Source of the DNA: Caulochytrium protostelioides
Lineage: Eukaryota > Chytridiomycota > Caulochytriomycetes > Caulochytriales > Caulochytriaceae
Direction: 5' to 3'
Assembly: GCA_003615045.1 (NCBI GenBank)
Contig: ML014274.1
Span: 1-40,839, forward strand
Length of the DNA stretch: 40,839 nt
The notes beneath the pieces were generated by a model, which worked only from the letters and a program-made list of their open reading frames with translations, had not been told where the DNA came from and ran no database searches. Shown one piece after another: positions 17,321-27,217 of this stretch (positions within the stretch are counted from its first letter, which is position 1; the number at the start of each line of letters is the position of its first letter). A program made the translations under genes and the position numbers.

Positions 17321-19885
17321 CTAGTCGATGGTGAACGCTTTGAGGACGCTACCCTTACGGCGGGTCTCGCCGACGGAGAGACCATACTCTAGAGCTCCCT
17401 TCTGGATCTCGGCGTTCTCGCGGGTCAGGCGCGCGATGCCGTACTTGCCGACGACCTGCCACGAATGCTCGACGATGGCCATCGGGTTCGGCACGTTGAG
17501 GGCGGTGACTTTGCGGTCGTTGCGGAGCAGCGTGCACTTGCGCGACGGGATGGTGCGGTTGGGCCCGCAGACGAGCTTGACCCAGGCGCCGACGCGCTTC
17601 AGACTCTGCCGCGGCAGCTTCTCCATGCCGGCAAAGATCTGGGACACGTGCGGCATGTCTTCGAGCAGATCGATCGAGATGGGCGAGTTCGGGAACTGCG
17701 CATACGCAAACACGATCGCCTCGTCGCGCAGCCGCTCGACGGTGCCGACGGTGATAAAGGTCGGGCAGATGGGCGCGTTCGGCAGCTCGTGGTTGAACAG
17801 CGGCGAGCACAGTGGGTGCGCGAGGTACTGGTTGGACTTGACGTAGTAGTGCGAGCGGTCGGCGTTGACATAGCGCTTGTCGTGGCTGCCATTCGGCAGG
17901 AAATCAAAGGGCGCGTTCACAAGCCACGACGGCTGCGAGCCGAGGAGGTCCAGCCAGGGGCTGAGGCCGATGAGGCCCGCCGGCATGGGCAGGCGGCCTG
18001 GGTGGTCACGGATCCAGAGCACGGCCGCGGTCGCCAGGTTGCCGCCCGCCGAGTCGCCGCAGAGCGTGATCTGGTCAGGACGGTACTTGGGCAGCTTCGG
18101 GTGTGGCGGGTCAATGAGGTAGGCATACGCATTGAGCACCTCGGCGATCGGGTCCGGGAACGAGCACTCCGGCGAGAGGCGGTAGTCGATGCTGAGGACG
18201 CGGGCGTCGGCGTACTTGGCCAGGCGCCAGGCGACGCCGCGATGCGTCTTGCGCTGGCAGCTGAAGAACGCGCCGCCATGAATGAGGATAATGACGCGCT
18301 CGGCGGGCTTTTCGCGCGTGGGCAGCGCCTTGAAATCGGTCCACTCGGCCTTCATCTGCTTCGCGTCGGGCGGGCACCCGCCGGCTTCCTTGATGTAGAG
18401 ACCCGGTCGGAAGGGGATGTAGATCTTGGTGAAGTGGACGTACCACGGGCACGGGAACGCCACGTGTTCCGTCAGCAGCCGCGCGTGCGTGACGTTGTCG
18501 GCCACGAGGGCGATCTGATGGCGCAGCAGGTTGATGATGAACGCGAACGCGGGGCTCCAGGACCGCGGGGCTTTGCTCTTGGCACTGATAGTCTTGCAGT
18601 AGGGGTTGAGGCGCAGCGACGAGAAGAGCGGGTTGCTCGTCGTGCGCGCGCGGAACTGCTCGGCGGCCGCGATCGACGTGTCGAGCACCGTGCGCGACGG
18701 CGTCGCGACACGCGCATCCGCGCCTGCCCCGCCCGGCCCGCCGATGCCGATGGCGGCGCCGGCCCCGCCGTCGCTCTTCTCGCGCAGCGCGAGGTTGAGC
18801 GCTTCCTTGTGGGCGGTCACCGAGCGGCGCAGCGTGTTGGGCCGGTCGTGGGTCATGGACATTTCGGCGGCGTCGCCGTCGGCGTCGTCCATGAAGCGGT
18901 GGCGCGAGGCGCGGTACTCGCTGAGGCGCTGGTCGGCGGCACGGTCGACGGCGGCGGCCATCTCGGGCATCGAGTCGAGCAGCGCCGTCTGCAGCGGCGC
19001 CGCCGCCGCGGTCGCGCTCGCGTTGGGCGACGACGGCGTCGATGGCGTCGACGGCGTCGACGGCGCGGCGCACACGTCGGGCTCGCTTTCGCTCTCGCTG
19101 GAGACGCGGCCGTCGTCCTCGTGCGCGTCGACGAGGATCTGCGGCGGGACGGGCGGCGGCGGCGGCGGCGGTGACCACGCGGGATGCGAGGGGTTGGACG
19201 CGGATCGTGACGCAGCCGAGGGCGGGACCGAGGGCGGCGGGCGCGGCGGCGAGGCGGGCGAGGCCGACGGCAACGCGACGGTCGCGTGCTCGGGCAGCGT
19301 GGGCAGCTGCAAGGGGCTCGCGGCGGCCGATCGGGACGGCCGCAGCAGGTCGTCGGGGCTGCCTGGCCGCGAGAAGTAGCTTGACGAGTCGGTGGCGCCC
19401 GAGTCGGACCGCTGCGGCGAGGGCAGGATGTACGGGTGCCCGAAGAGGGTCGGCGAGGCGTCGCTGGCGGCGCCGAGCCCCGACGTCGTGGAGGAGTCGT
19501 AGGAGCATGCGTCGCGGAACGCGTGCGCGAGCACGGCGAGCGCGTCGGCCGGCGGCGCCGCGTGCTTGACGTCCCGCAGGTGCGGCAGCGGCTGCTCCGG
19601 CGAGTCGACCGGCGCCGTGCCGGCCGCGAGCGCCAGCGTCGGCGCCGTGTCCGCCGCGGCCGCCGGCGCCGCCGTCGAGGGGCCTTCGGAGGCGTCGGGG
19701 TCGGCGGCCGGCGCCACGCGCGTCGTCATGCTCGCGGCGAGCCCTGGATCGGCGGCGACGGCGGCCTCCGCCGCGGCTTTGACGGCGGCCTGCGCCTCCA
19801 GCGCGGCGGCCGGCACGTCTTCCGAGAGCGGTGCTGTGCCGGAAGGGGACCGCGAGTGGGAGCGGCGGCGGTGACGATGCCACAT
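17321..19885 (-). CDS. Alpha/beta hydrolase of the hormone-sensitive lipase (abhydrolase_3) type with long disordered N-terminus
   Basis: The C-terminal half of this 854-residue protein is an HSL-family esterase/lipase acting on acyl esters, possibly sterol esters or acylglycerols. The oxyanion-hole motif is IILIHGGAFFSC (His536 and the Gly pair). The nucleophile elbow is LCGDSAGGNLATA with Ser612. Asp721 (VERLRDEAIVF) and His746 (EDMPHVSQIF) complete the triad. A hydrophobic segment near residues 440-470 precedes the domain (FAFIINLLRHQIALV) and may anchor it to a membrane. The first 400 residues are Ser/Pro/Ala-rich with Asp-Glu patches and look disordered, a likely phosphoregulation platform. 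The C-terminal tail after the His extends about 108 residues. Start: the ATG at 19885 (MWHRHRRRSHSRS); the frame runs up a further 137 codons only from GTG. Confidence 0.88.
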   Translation of the reverse strand: MWHRHRRRSHSRSPSGTAPLSEDVPAAALEAQAAVKAAAEAAVAADPGLAASMTTRVAPAADPDASEGPSTAAPAAAADTAPTLALAAGTAPVDSPEQPLPHLRDVKHAAPPADALAVLAHAFRDACSYDSSTTSGLGAASDASPTLFGHPYILPSPQRSDSGATDSSSYFSRPGSPDDLLRPSRSAAASPLQLPTLPEHATVALPSASPASPPRPPPSVPPSAASRSASNPSHPAWSPPPPPPPVPPQILVDAHEDDGRVSSESESEPDVCAAPSTPSTPSTPSSPNASATAAAAPLQTALLDSMPEMAAAVDRAADQRLSEYRASRHRFMDDADGDAAEMSMTHDRPNTLRRSVTAHKEALNLALREKSDGGAGAAIGIGGPGGAGADARVATPSRTVLDTSIAAAEQFRARTTSNPLFSSLRLNPYCKTISAKSKAPRSWSPAFAFIINLLRHQIALVADNVTHARLLTEHVAFPCPWYVHFTKIYIPFRPGLYIKEAGGCPPDAKQMKAEWTDFKALPTREKPAERVIILIHGGAFFSCQRKTHRGVAWRLAKYADARVLSIDYRLSPECSFPDPIAEVLNAYAYLIDPPHPKLPKYRPDQITLCGDSAGGNLATAAVLWIRDHPGRLPMPAGLIGLSPWLDLLGSQPSWLVNAPFDFLPNGSHDKRYVNADRSHYYVKSNQYLAHPLCSPLFNHELPNAPICPTFITVGTVERLRDEAIVFAYAQFPNSPISIDLLEDMPHVSQIFAGMEKLPRQSLKRVGAWVKLVCGPNRTIPSRKCTLLRNDRKVTALNVPNPMAIVEHSWQVVGKYGIARLTRENAEIQKGALEYGLSVGETRRKGSVLKAFTID

Positions 19886-21629
19886 CGTGACGGCCGGTAT
19901 CCGCGGCGGGCGGGGTCGGTGACGCGAGATCGAGGCCGGTGACGTGAGATCGAGGACGGCGCCGACGTCAGACGGCGCAAGCAAGATCGCCGACTCAGGC
20001 GAGTCAGCGCCGCGGTGCGCCAGAAAGGCTCGGCGAGAGAGAACCCCCGCGACTGGACCACTTCTTGCCGCGGGCGGGCCGCTTTCTTGGCGAGTGGGCG
20101 GAAGGATCGGCGGGGGTCGCGGGGCTGGGCGAAGGGCGCCTTGGGCAGGAGGCGCTGTGACAGGCGGCACCGATCCGAGGAGGGAATCGAAAAGAGAAAT
20201 AGGCGGCGTTGGCCACGCGATCGAGAGGCGCAGGGTATACACTCGAGCAGCTCGGCAGGGTATCACTCGGTGGATGAAGACAGCGGCACGGTTCACGCCA
20301 GCGCGGTCGTGTGCGCGCGGTGAGTCACGTGGCGATGGTCACACGAGCGGGGGCAGGCGCGGGGGCACGACGGCAACAATGCGCGTCAATAGAGGCGGAG
20401 TCGGAGTTGCACGCCGCGCGAGCGACGAGATGACGAGAGAAACCCGGCGATTCGAGGGGACTCACCGTCCTGACGCGTCTCTGACGTCTCGAGCCATGAT
20501 CATCCTCGCTTCTCGCAATTCTGCTTCTGTACCGGCTTCGAATCCTGCTTCGAGTCAGTTATACCGCGAATTATACTCGCGCCATCCTTGATCCTTCTTC
20601 ATTCAAGACCATGCGTGCTTCCCACTTTCGGAGTCAAGCCAAGACCTCGGAGAGGGCACAGCCGCAAGGTCCGAAGGCCACATGGTTGTTTTTGGCGCTG
20701 TACGCCGCTGCACCTGTGGGGGGTGTTCTTGCGCTACATGCGTCTGTGCTGCGCGAGGCCGCGATGCGCGTGCCGCCCATGGTGTGATGCGCATGAATCC
20801 GGCGCGGGCCACATGGCCAACGACCCGCGCTGCACATCGCTCGGCACGCGGCCAACTTCCCTCTGGACGGCGGCGGTCCAATCGGCCGCTGGCCCCGCCA
20901 CAGCGGTCTCCTTGACTTTGTCAGTTCGGCCGGCACCGTCACCGCCTGTTGCCGCAGCCGTCATCTCGCGACCCACATCAGGCCATCTTCCTTTCCTGCT
21001 TTTCCTCGCTTTTTTGTCCTTATTTTTCTTTCCAGCAGCCATGGACCTAACTAGGCTCATGGGCGCTTGCTGTTTCTGCAGATTCGCTTGGCAGCGGATT
21101 GGTCCGCTTAGAGGTGGCGGATGCGGAAGCGCCTGCGCACCCACCGACCGAGCGGAGTTATGCGACGCGACATGAGCGATACGCAAAGCTTCAGGAGTGG
21201 AGGGGACGCCAGGGGGAGGCTTGGCGTGGTGGCCATGATCGTCATTTGGTTGCGGAAGGCGATTCGGGACCGGGAACGGGCAGGCTGAGAGAGCAAGCCG
21301 CGAAGGAAAGCCGACGAAGGCTTGGCGGGGGACAGCGACTTGCATGGCATGCAAGATCAGGGGACAGTCTATCACAGATGGCCGGCATCAGTCTATCGGC
21401 CATTGATGAACACCCCTTCTTTTTGCATCGCCCGATCGCCCGGCTATGCTGGCTCAACCGCTGACCCGTATGTAGTTGGGAAGCTGATCGCGCCAAGCCG
21501 ACAGTCGGATGCTATCCATGCTATTTAGGAACATTTCTTTCTCGTCGAGTTCTAGGCGCCATGGCAAGCAGCTCAAGCGGGGCTTCTACCCTGCACCAGA
21601 ACTGAAAGATTTCCAGTAGGGACTCAGCT
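19886..21629. other. Gene-poor stretch upstream of the lipase-like gene
   Basis: This 1.74-kb stretch has no supported gene. The part next to 19886 should hold the promoter and 5' leader of the lipase-like gene. From about 20500 onwards the base composition is more even, and the overlapping short frames show no family motifs. It runs straight into the Fanzor-like remnant, so part of it may be old element sequence. Confidence 0.4.
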
Positions 21630-21639
21630 GTGACACACT

Positions 21640-22197
21640 GCAAACATACGCATTCACGGTCTTGTTTTACTTTCAGCGTCCACGGAGAAGAGACCCGTGA
21701 CGGTCACCTATGGCGCACCCCAAGTCTGCCCGTGGGGGGCAAGGGCGAGATCGCCGTCCCGACGGCTCGCTCGTACCGGGCGTGCGCCCAGCGGTTCCGC
21801 ACCGTCTTGATCGACGAGTTCCGGACGACCCAGATGCATACCGAGACGAATCGGATCCTGACAAAGGCGAAAATCCGGGACACGACGGTCATGCCAACGT
21901 TTCGCGCGTCCAGGGCAGGCGCTCCCTCGACCGTGCCGACGGCAGTCAACCGCGTCCGCAGGACGGGTGTCTGCCCAGACGCACGTGGTCCTAAACCCCG
22001 GTCAACGCCGGCGCCAGGGGACCGTGATCCAAGATTTTTTATGGTGTAAACCTATCAACGGCAAGTTTATAGACCGCGACCTCAATGCCGCGTTGAACAT
22101 CCGACGCTGTCTGGCCTTACCCGAAAGACCGATAGTGCTGCGCCGCAACGGGCAAGACCCGCTGCGGCCCGAGATCGGCAAGCTCATCCGACACTGA
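21640..22197 (+). mobile_element. Fanzor/TnpB-like nuclease remnant, 3' part only (copy 1)
   Basis: The reading signs are those of the eukaryotic OMEGA nuclease Fanzor, a relative of IS607/IS605 TnpB. A GGKGEIAVPTARSYRACA stretch is followed by RFRTVLIDEFRTTQMH, matching the family pattern of a Gly/Pro-containing loop and then a DEaxTS-type segment ahead of the zinc-binding region. Then comes NGKFIDRDLNAALNIRRCL, matching the RuvC-III motif RDxNAAxNI with its catalytic Asp. The two parts lie in different frames (overlap near 21967-22049), and the N-terminal two thirds of a Fanzor are absent, so this is a 5'-truncated decayed copy. The segment 21967-22135 is clearly related to the piece at 40296-40474 on the other strand, including a 20-plus-base identical run. 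Element ends were not found. Confidence 0.68.
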
Positions 22198-23550
22198 ACC
22201 AAATGCGCTGCTGCCGCCGTGGGAGACCCCTGGGGGGCATCACGGAGGGAATGGCGTGTGCGTTAGGTGACAGGAAGGGCCTGTATATACGACTGCGTTA
22301 AGCAAAAATATAGAGTGGCTTCAAACTTTTAGAGAGACCGCCAGGGATATCCTAACGCCACCTCTACGGTTTCTCTCTACGATGATGGGTCTGTTTCGGT
22401 CCCGCTCGGGAGCTTAACACACGTCGACGCACTTATGCAAGCAACGCGGTGTGTTTTCTTTGGTCATACGGGTGTGCTCGGACAACGGATGACAGCGGGT
22501 CATCGATGCGTTCATGCGCGCGGTGGATGGCCTGATGGCGCTCTGTCAACGAACGAAGGCACGAGAACCCGCATCGCAGCGGAGTCATGCGGTTGATTGA
22601 GGCGCCGACCCGCGGATCGGGTGAGATCGAATCGCAATGCGGCGACGTATGCCGACCCAAAGGCGCTTCGCACGGACAGCGCGCACACGACGTCGCGAAA
22701 GGCGACGGTTCGCATGGGCTGCACTCCAACATGCATGCATTGGGCACGGGTCAGTCGCTGTCGGCGGCGCCGTCACACGGCATTCTGCCGCCGGGCTTTG
22801 GCCCCCCAGAGCGGCAATAAAAGAGATCGAAGGATCAGCCTCGTCGGCGGGGCGGCGAGACGTCGGAGTTCTGGGATCGCCCGGTGATGCCTGAGGGCGG
22901 GGCTTAGCGGCCAATCATCGATGGGATCGAAACATAACAGGCATGGCCTTCCGTCGTCAACAGTCGGGCAGATCATGTCTTGCGGATCGGGTGTTTCCGG
23001 CCGTCTGCATCCGGCCACGGGCCCGCGCGAGTTTGCCCGCTCGATTGTGCATCGCATCGCCCTCATATCGCCCTCGCATCGCTCACATACACACACCGCG
23101 TGGGCTCGAGACCCAAGGCCGGCGGAGAGCGATGGTGACGGGTCTTATGCATGACGCACGCCACGTGAAAACCTGGGTCGCGAGCGACTCGATGCCTGCA
23201 TGTCAGGCCTGCTGGGTCAGGGCCGGCGCTCTTACGGAGGATCCCCGGCGACCCGCGCCGGAATCCTGGTCCAGACGGCATCGGCTCAGCCAAAAGAAAA
23301 AAAGCTGCGGGTATACCTTCTGATCAAGACACCCGCTCGTCGGACACTCGTGTTCGATGTCGATGTTGTGGCCGAACCCGATACCCTGTTGTTGCGCGCG
23401 TGGTGGTCCCTGATCTCCGGGTGTGTGCAGATGTGTGTATGTCTGAGACGTCCTGCGCACCGCTGACACGAGCCGCCGGCCGCTCCCCCCGACCGCTCTG
23501 CTGACGCCGACGCCGACGCCGTCCTTTCCGTTCCCCCTGTGTCGCGCAAA
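22198..23550. other. Gene-poor stretch before the RGS gene
   Basis: This 1.35-kb stretch has no supported gene. About 22260-22400 is noticeably AT-richer (around TGTATATACGACTG and CAAAAATATAG) and may be the 3' flank of the Fanzor-like element. The 300 bases before 23551 should hold the RGS promoter and leader. A frame at 23200-23466 (+) has no good start and no family match. Confidence 0.45.
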
Positions 23551-26500
23551 ATGCCGTCGCCGACCGCCTCGTTCGATCCACCGGACCCCCTGAACGACGC
23601 TGTCGAGAATACCCAGGCCAGAGGCAACGCCGATGGGTCCGAAGGGTCCGCGATCCAGGACGCCGCCGAGGCCGCGCCCGCGCCGCTGTCGATCGACCGC
23701 CCGTCCACGCCGTCCGGACTCGACGATACCATGGCCGTGAACTGTCCCAACCTTCATTCGAGCGAACCCACCGTCGCGACTCACCACATCGAACCTCGCG
23801 CGGATAGCGATGGCAGTGGCGATGGTGATGCGTTTCGCGGGTGTGGTGCTGGCAACGATGCCGGGATGGCAACGATCGATGCAGTGATCGAAGACGCGCC
23901 GGGGGACACCGGGGGTGCCGACCACACGCTGCCTTCACGCCCCGCAAGCAGCAGCAGCGGCCAAGAGAGCTTGGTGGCCAGCGAAAGGCACAACATCGAT
24001 CACGACGGCGCTGGTGAGCATGAAGGGCGTGAAGCGCGCGAAAAGCAAGCAGAGCATGAGGGGCATGACGAGGAGCATGAAGCAAGCCCGGCGACGGGAA
24101 GCTCGCGCGAGACGGACGGCGAGTCGATGGCGTCGTCGAAACCCCTCAGCGCGGACGACTCGGATCGGGAGCTGCGCGACGCCAAAGACGACCGCGTCGA
24201 GCTGGACGAGACCCCGGCGGCCCACCCCGCATACCCGCTCAGAGAACCGCCGGCCACGCATCCGGTGCCCACTCAAGCCGCGCCCACCGATCCTGCGCCG
24301 TCGAGCTCGGCGTCGAGCCCTGCGCCTTCGGCCCCGCCGTCGATTCGACTCAACCTGCCGGACCTCCTCGACGACAAGTACCCATCGCCGTATAGCCGCG
24401 ACGACTTCCACGCGTACCTCAAGAAAGAACTTGCCTGCGAACATCTCGAGTTCTGTGAGGCGGTGCGTGCCTATCACGCGCAGTATGAGCGGCTGGTCTT
24501 TGAGCATGCAGGCGCGATCGGCGTCATCCAAGCCACGCCCATCTCGTCGCAGCGCGACATCGTTGCATCGTCCGCCACCGTCTCGACGGCGCGCGAGACG
24601 CTGTCCCCAACGGCCATGACCATGACCTCGCCGGCCACGGCCGCGTCCTCGTCCACGCCGCCTGCTGCTTCCACTGTTACCACCACCACCACCACCACCA
24701 CCGCCGCCGCCGCCGCCGCCGCGCCGTCCGTGGAGGCCCATACGACACCTAAGCGCAGCTCGTTCTGGTCGCATCTGGGTCGCAAGAAATCGAATCCGGA
24801 TCCACAAGACGTGCTTAAGGCGGCCGCTCAACATCACGAAGCCAGGAGTGCCGCCCCTTCCGCGGCCGCCAGCCTGAGCCTGAACACGGCGGCCATTCCC
24901 GCGGCCACGGCCACGGCCACGGCCACGACCACGCCGGCGGCGGGTGCAGCTATCCTTGGGTCTTCGCTTGCCTCGGTCCATTCCGAGCCCGGCTATGGGG
25001 GGACTGCGGCTAGTAGGACCGAGTCGCTGTCGGCGTCAAGCAGTTCCACCTCATACTACCGCCGCGTCAACTCGGCCTATGCCACGGCGCAAACTGGCCC
25101 CATCTCACTGGTCCCGCCGGTCCCAGCGAGCACTGTGGCCGAGATGAAAGACATCTGCGACCGCATCCTGTCCGTCTTTATTCTGCCGGACTCGCCGCGG
25201 GAAATCAATATTTCCAGCCAGATGCGCCAGACGCTGTGCCACGAGATCCAGGTCTTGGAGCACTACCACCCCCAGGTCTTCGAAGCCGTCAGCGCCTTTG
25301 TGCTGAACATGCTACGCGTCGAGCATTTCATCGGGTTCCAGAAGTCGGTCGCGCGCCAGATCGCCGCCGAATGCGAGCAGGTCAATACCAGCACGGTCCC
25401 GCGCGCCTCTGTCGCCCGAGTCGGCTTCGTCCGCCGCAGCCGGGCTTCCTCGAGCGTGCATATCGACGACGCATTGACCCTCATGGGTTCGCACGCCCGC
25501 ACCAAGATCGCGCGCGGGTCGTCCCGCAACACCCCCAGCAGCTTCGTCGACAAACTCCAGTCCATGCTCATGCGCGAAACCTCCAGTACCGACCTCGCGG
25601 GGCCCCTGGAGTCCGCCGAAACTATGCCCGGCACGGCGTCCGACCACACGCTGCCTCTCTGTATCGCCTCCGGCAACAGCAACGACTACATCCCGTCTTA
25701 CTCGCAGCGCTCAGTCGTCCGCGGCTCAGCACAGTCCATGAACGTCGCGTCCGGCGCGGCCGCGGCGCCGGCAGGCTGCACGAAGCCAGCCGCCTCGTCG
25801 TCACCGCCGTCGGATCCGGACTCCGCCGCCAACGCAGCCACGGTCATGGCAGCTGCCACGGTCACAGCGACAGCGAGCACGGAGGCTGCCGCGCCGGCCA
25901 CTGCGATAGCGACTAATATCCACGCGTCCCCCGACGCCTCTGCCACGGAAGTGGCCAATGCCGAGTCGACGACAAACGACGTGACGGACGCTTCCACGGC
26001 CCCTGCAGCTTCCGAAATGCCGGCTTGCGATGCTCCAGCCCCCGAGGCACCCGAGCACAAAGCATCGATGGTGGCAGTAGCGGCACCCATACCCGAGGGC
26101 GTGACTGCCAATCCTGATCCTGCATCCACGCTGTGCGCCGACGTCACTCTGGGCGACGCCACATCTGCCGCTCCCGTGCCATCCTCGGAGCCCGGGTCCG
26201 TTCGCGAGCTCGCCCATGCACCCCAGCCCGTGCAGACGATCCCGCCAGCGTCCTCATCCGAGCCGCAACTGGCACTGCCACCGCCACCGCAGCCGACTTC
26301 GGAGCCGACCTCGGAGCCGACCTCGGGACTGTCCTCTGAACAGTCCTCTGAACGGTCACCGGCACCGACGCCCGTGCCGACGCCTGTGCCCGCGCTCAAG
26401 CAAGAACCCGCAACGCTTTCCGAGCGCCGACCCACGGTCGCCGCGATCCAGCCCGGCACGCGGAAGCCGTCCATCGTACCGCCTTGTGGGCCCGCAGGCG

Positions 26501-26811
26501 CGACAGTCGTCGCCGCCGAGAGCAAGAGCCTCGACTCGTTGGCCGCGCTCGACCCGCGGCTGCTGGGCGCCGGCGGGCCCGCGGCGGCGTGGCGCAGCAC
26601 GGCCACGAGCGCTGCGTCGCTGTCCGCGATGTCGATGGCCGTGCCCGCGATCGCGCTCGACACGATCAAGCAGAAGCTCAAGATCTTCAAGATCCCAGAG
26701 CACCCGGTCCTGGAGGGGCGCCCGGCCGGGACGCCGGCGCCGCATGACGCGACGAACCGCGACCAACGCAGCGCCATGACCACGCCCGGCGCAACGACGC
26801 CCTCGCTCTGA
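23551..26811 (+). CDS. RGS-domain protein with the RGS domain split by a low-complexity insertion
   Basis: RGS domains accelerate GTP hydrolysis by heterotrimeric G-alpha subunits at the plasma membrane. In this 1086-residue protein the first RGS helices are at about residues 270-320: YPSPYSRDDFHAYLKKELA, then CEHLEFCEAVRAYHAQY, the classic F-x-x-aL-xxE-xxxEnleFwxa pattern. The second half is at about 528-610: AEMKDICDRILSVFI, INISSQMRQTLCHEI, and HPQVFEAVSAFVLNML. About 200 residues of Thr/Ala/Ser-rich sequence, including a Thr run and an Ala run, separate the halves. The N-terminal 265 and C-terminal 450 residues are disordered, with an imperfect SEPT repeat near residues 915-930. I start at the ATG in GCAAAATGCC; the frame extends only through GTG. 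It converges on the next gene. Confidence 0.88.
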   Translation: MPSPTASFDPPDPLNDAVENTQARGNADGSEGSAIQDAAEAAPAPLSIDRPSTPSGLDDTMAVNCPNLHSSEPTVATHHIEPRADSDGSGDGDAFRGCGAGNDAGMATIDAVIEDAPGDTGGADHTLPSRPASSSSGQESLVASERHNIDHDGAGEHEGREAREKQAEHEGHDEEHEASPATGSSRETDGESMASSKPLSADDSDRELRDAKDDRVELDETPAAHPAYPLREPPATHPVPTQAAPTDPAPSSSASSPAPSAPPSIRLNLPDLLDDKYPSPYSRDDFHAYLKKELACEHLEFCEAVRAYHAQYERLVFEHAGAIGVIQATPISSQRDIVASSATVSTARETLSPTAMTMTSPATAASSSTPPAASTVTTTTTTTTAAAAAAAPSVEAHTTPKRSSFWSHLGRKKSNPDPQDVLKAAAQHHEARSAAPSAAASLSLNTAAIPAATATATATTTPAAGAAILGSSLASVHSEPGYGGTAASRTESLSASSSSTSYYRRVNSAYATAQTGPISLVPPVPASTVAEMKDICDRILSVFILPDSPREINISSQMRQTLCHEIQVLEHYHPQVFEAVSAFVLNMLRVEHFIGFQKSVARQIAAECEQVNTSTVPRASVARVGFVRRSRASSSVHIDDALTLMGSHARTKIARGSSRNTPSSFVDKLQSMLMRETSSTDLAGPLESAETMPGTASDHTLPLCIASGNSNDYIPSYSQRSVVRGSAQSMNVASGAAAAPAGCTKPAASSSPPSDPDSAANAATVMAAATVTATASTEAAAPATAIATNIHASPDASATEVANAESTTNDVTDASTAPAASEMPACDAPAPEAPEHKASMVAVAAPIPEGVTANPDPASTLCADVTLGDATSAAPVPSSEPGSVRELAHAPQPVQTIPPASSSEPQLALPPPPQPTSEPTSEPTSGLSSEQSSERSPAPTPVPTPVPALKQEPATLSERRPTVAAIQPGTRKPSIVPPCGPAGATVVAAESKSLDSLAALDPRLLGAGGPAAAWRSTATSAASLSAMSMAVPAIALDTIKQKLKIFKIPEHPVLEGRPAGTPAPHDATNRDQRSAMTTPGATTPSL

Positions 26812-27217
26812 TAGGAGCCGGCGTTCGTTCAGCGGGGCCTACTGCCGCCGTGGCGATAGAGACACTAAGACAGACGATCTCGTTTTTCAAATAGTGCTCT
26901 TGGCGCAGATTTCCTTGTTTTTCGTGGTGGCTCTTGTGCTCCCCATGTGCAGCCCACCACCGCCCCATAAACCACCTTTCCATTGGGGGCAACAGGTGGG
27001 GTCCCGAAGTCCACCCCAGATGGGTGGGCCCAACTGGCCCGAGGCATCCCCGCTCATAGCGCACATCTCCGATTGCTGGCCCAAGATAGCGGGCGTCGCC
27101 TTCAAATCGGAGCCCGCCCCCCAGAAGGTCTCTTGAGGGTGATGTGTGGTAGGGTTCATGTATGAGATCGTATCAGAAACCGGAAGCATGTCGAGAGAAA
27201 CGGCGCTATGGTGAAGG
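26812..27217. other. Convergent intergenic gap, less GC-rich
   Basis: This 406-base gap lies between the 3' ends of two convergent genes. Its composition differs from the flanks: runs such as CCACCACCGCCCC and GGGTGGGCCC alternate with A/T-rich words. I see no coding pattern, RNA fold or terminal repeats, though it could be a fragment of an interspersed repeat. Confidence 0.4.

Noticed and set aside
23200-23466. An 88-codon plus-strand frame before the RGS gene (KKLRVYLLIKTPARR)
   Set aside because: It has a weak start context, no homology I can recognise and lies where the RGS leader is expected. I could not link it to the RGS gene by a convincing splice.
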